Shown here: positions 62,688 through 64,000 of the stretch, in pieces | Numbering within the stretch: the stretch's first letter is position 1 | Layout of the letters: each line of letters begins with the position of its first letter | NCBI RefSeq assembly: GCF_004193775.1 | Contig: NC_041021.1 | Coordinates: 38,327,718-38,391,717 of the forward strand | Direction: 5' to 3' | From: Glycine soja | Taxonomy: Eukaryota; Streptophyta; Magnoliopsida; Fabales; Fabaceae | Length of the DNA stretch: 64,000 nt | Program-made: the position numbers and the translations under genes | Notes under the pieces: model-generated | Databases searched by the model: none | Seen by the model: only the letters and a program-made list of their open reading frames with translations | What the model was told of the DNA's origin: nothing

Positions 62688-64000
62688 ATGGACTCCTCCT
62701 CCTCCTCCTCATCGTTTTCGAGCCTCCGCGCGTACCTCAGCGCACTCTCCCACACCCCCACGCGCCTCGCCCTACGCGCCCTCTCCGTCTCCACATCCTA
62801 CGATGAGATGAGCCAGGTCCGCGCCCGCTCCGGCACCAGCATGCGCAAGACCCTCCGATGGTTCGACCTCGTCTCCCTCGGCATCGGCGGAATGGTCGGC
62901 GCCGGCGTCTTCGTCACCACCGGCCACGCCACCCTCTACGCCGGCCCCGCCGTCCTCCTCTCCTACGCCATTGCCGGCTTCTGCGCCCTCCTCTCCGCCT
63001 TCTGCTACACCGAGTTCGCCGTCGACATGCCCGTCGCCGGCGGCGCCTTCAGCTACCTCCGCGTCACCTTTGGTCCGTTCCCTTCCCGAGACACACAAAA
63101 CACGTGTTCTCAAATCAATCTCTACACGACACATATACGTTATTACTATTCTATTTTATTATTTATTGTTCCTTTTCCCTTAACATTTTGTTTCTCACCT
63201 AATGCAACGGCGTCGTTTTCGCAGGTGAATTTGCAGCCTTTCTGACCGGCGCAAACCTTGTGGCGGACTACGTGCTTTCCAATGCCGCCGTTGCCAGAGG
63301 CTTGACGGCGTACCTAGGCACCACAATCGGAATCTCCTCAGCCAAATGGCGCCTCACGGTGCCGTCTCTTCCCAAAGGCTTCAACGAAATAGACTTCGTC
63401 GCTGTCGCCGTCGTTTTGCTCATCACTCTCGTCATCTGCTACAGGTTCTTTCCACAGTTCTTACAATGAAGCTTCATTCTCAATCTTGAGACTCTTGTGT
63501 TATCAATTACAGTATAAACCTTGGATTCTGTTTTCGTTTTTCAGCACGAGGGAGAGTTCTGTGGTGAACATGATTCTGACGGCGCTGCACATATTGTTCA
63601 TAGCGTTTGTGATAATGATGGGGTTCTGGAGAGGGAATTGGAAGAACTTCACCGAACCCGCCAACCCACATAATCCCTCCGGTTTCTTCCCGCACGGTGC
63701 AGCGGGCGTCTTTAAAGGTGCTGCCTTGGTTTACTTGAGTTACATTGGTTATGATGCGGTTTCAACCATGGCAGAAGAAGTGCGGGACCCAGTCAAGGAT
63801 ATTCCGGTCGGCGTGTCGGGTTCTGTCGTTGTCGTCACGGTTCTCTATTGTCTTATGGCAGCATCCATGACCAAACTTCTCCCTTACGATGTGGTTCGCT
63901 TTATTCACCATTTAATATTTTTAAGTTTTTTAGTTCCGGATATATTAATGCTATTAACTTACAAGAATTTTATTGCGAAAAATAAATGAGTAGAAGGATT
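62688..64000 (+). CDS. Cationic amino acid transporter, CAT6/7 type (5' part, runs off window)
   Basis: Three exons are visible: 62688-63072, 63225-63444 and 63545-63893 (GT-AG, phases 1, 2, 0), with a donor GT at 63894. They encode the first 318 residues of a protein usually about 580-600 long with up to 14 membrane segments. A Ser-rich start is followed by LRAYLSALSHTPTRLALRAL, DEMSQVRARSG, then TM1 with the APC-family substrate motif GIGGMVGAGVFVTTG (65-79), GGAFSYLRV before the first intron, YVLSNAAVARG, and YLSYIGYDAVSTMAEE with DPVKDIPVG in the third exon. These match plant CAT6/CAT7, plasma-membrane or vacuolar importers of cationic and large amino acids (APC superfamily). Residues after TTG read HATLYAGP, one residue shorter than I expect from relatives. 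Exon 1 is far more GC-rich than the surroundings. An upstream frame at 62608 is not in the coding frame. Confidence 0.93.

Noticed and set aside
62772..63134. 120-codon Gly/Ala/Glu-rich frame on the minus strand
   Set aside because: Shadow of the GC-rich first exon of the transporter gene, antisense to well-supported coding sequence.

Overview
This is a plant nuclear genome window, most likely from a legume close to soybean (Glycine). The sequence shows GT-AG introns, very AT-rich spacers, plant-type genes (DIVARICATA-type MYB, plant RPA14, CAT6/7-type amino acid transporter) and many plant transposable-element families. The genus is inferred from the repeat families and codon style; I could not run a search. 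Layout: 0-8 kb is a Ty1/copia element with both LTRs, a primer binding site and a 5-bp target duplication. It sits inside an older LTR-like sequence with inverted-repeat ends. 11.36-12.77 kb is a three-exon gene for a hemerythrin-domain protein. 14-17 kb holds MITE-like and tandem repeats. 17.29-19.30 kb is a complete but dead PIF/Harbinger transposon with TAA target duplications. 20.1-21.5 kb is a decayed, intron-containing copy of the RNase H2 catalytic subunit gene. 22.57-24.05 kb (minus) is a two-exon gene for a small secreted, possibly GPI-anchored protein; its first exon had to be assembled by hand. 26.36-27.5 kb (minus) is RPA3/RPA14, with two E2F-type sites upstream and a SINE in a likely 5'UTR intron. 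29.7-30.2 kb is an inverted-repeat element containing a tRNA-like segment. 31.19-32.26 kb is an hAT deletion derivative with an 8-bp target duplication. 32.98-34.45 kb (minus) is a SHAQKYF MYB transcription factor. 35-44 kb is repeats and AT-rich spacer. 44.8-46.6 kb and 60.9-61.9 kb are LINE 3' remnants. 50.36-50.97 kb is a MULE-like inverted-repeat element with a 9-bp target duplication and internal quasi-palindromic repeats. 54 kb has a 171-bp LINE tail with a 15-bp target duplication, lying inside a local duplication. 55.5-56.55 kb is a tandem duplication of about 535 bp. 62.69 kb to the window end is the 5' part of a cationic amino acid transporter gene (CAT6/7 type). The five apparently intact genes look like independent housekeeping or regulatory loci; I see no operon-like or cluster logic linking them. 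The most informative content is the set of transposons whose exact ends can be fixed by target duplications (5, 3, 8, 9 and 15 bp), plus the gene models that need hand-joined exons. I did not find a novel defence, CRISPR-like or biosynthetic system.
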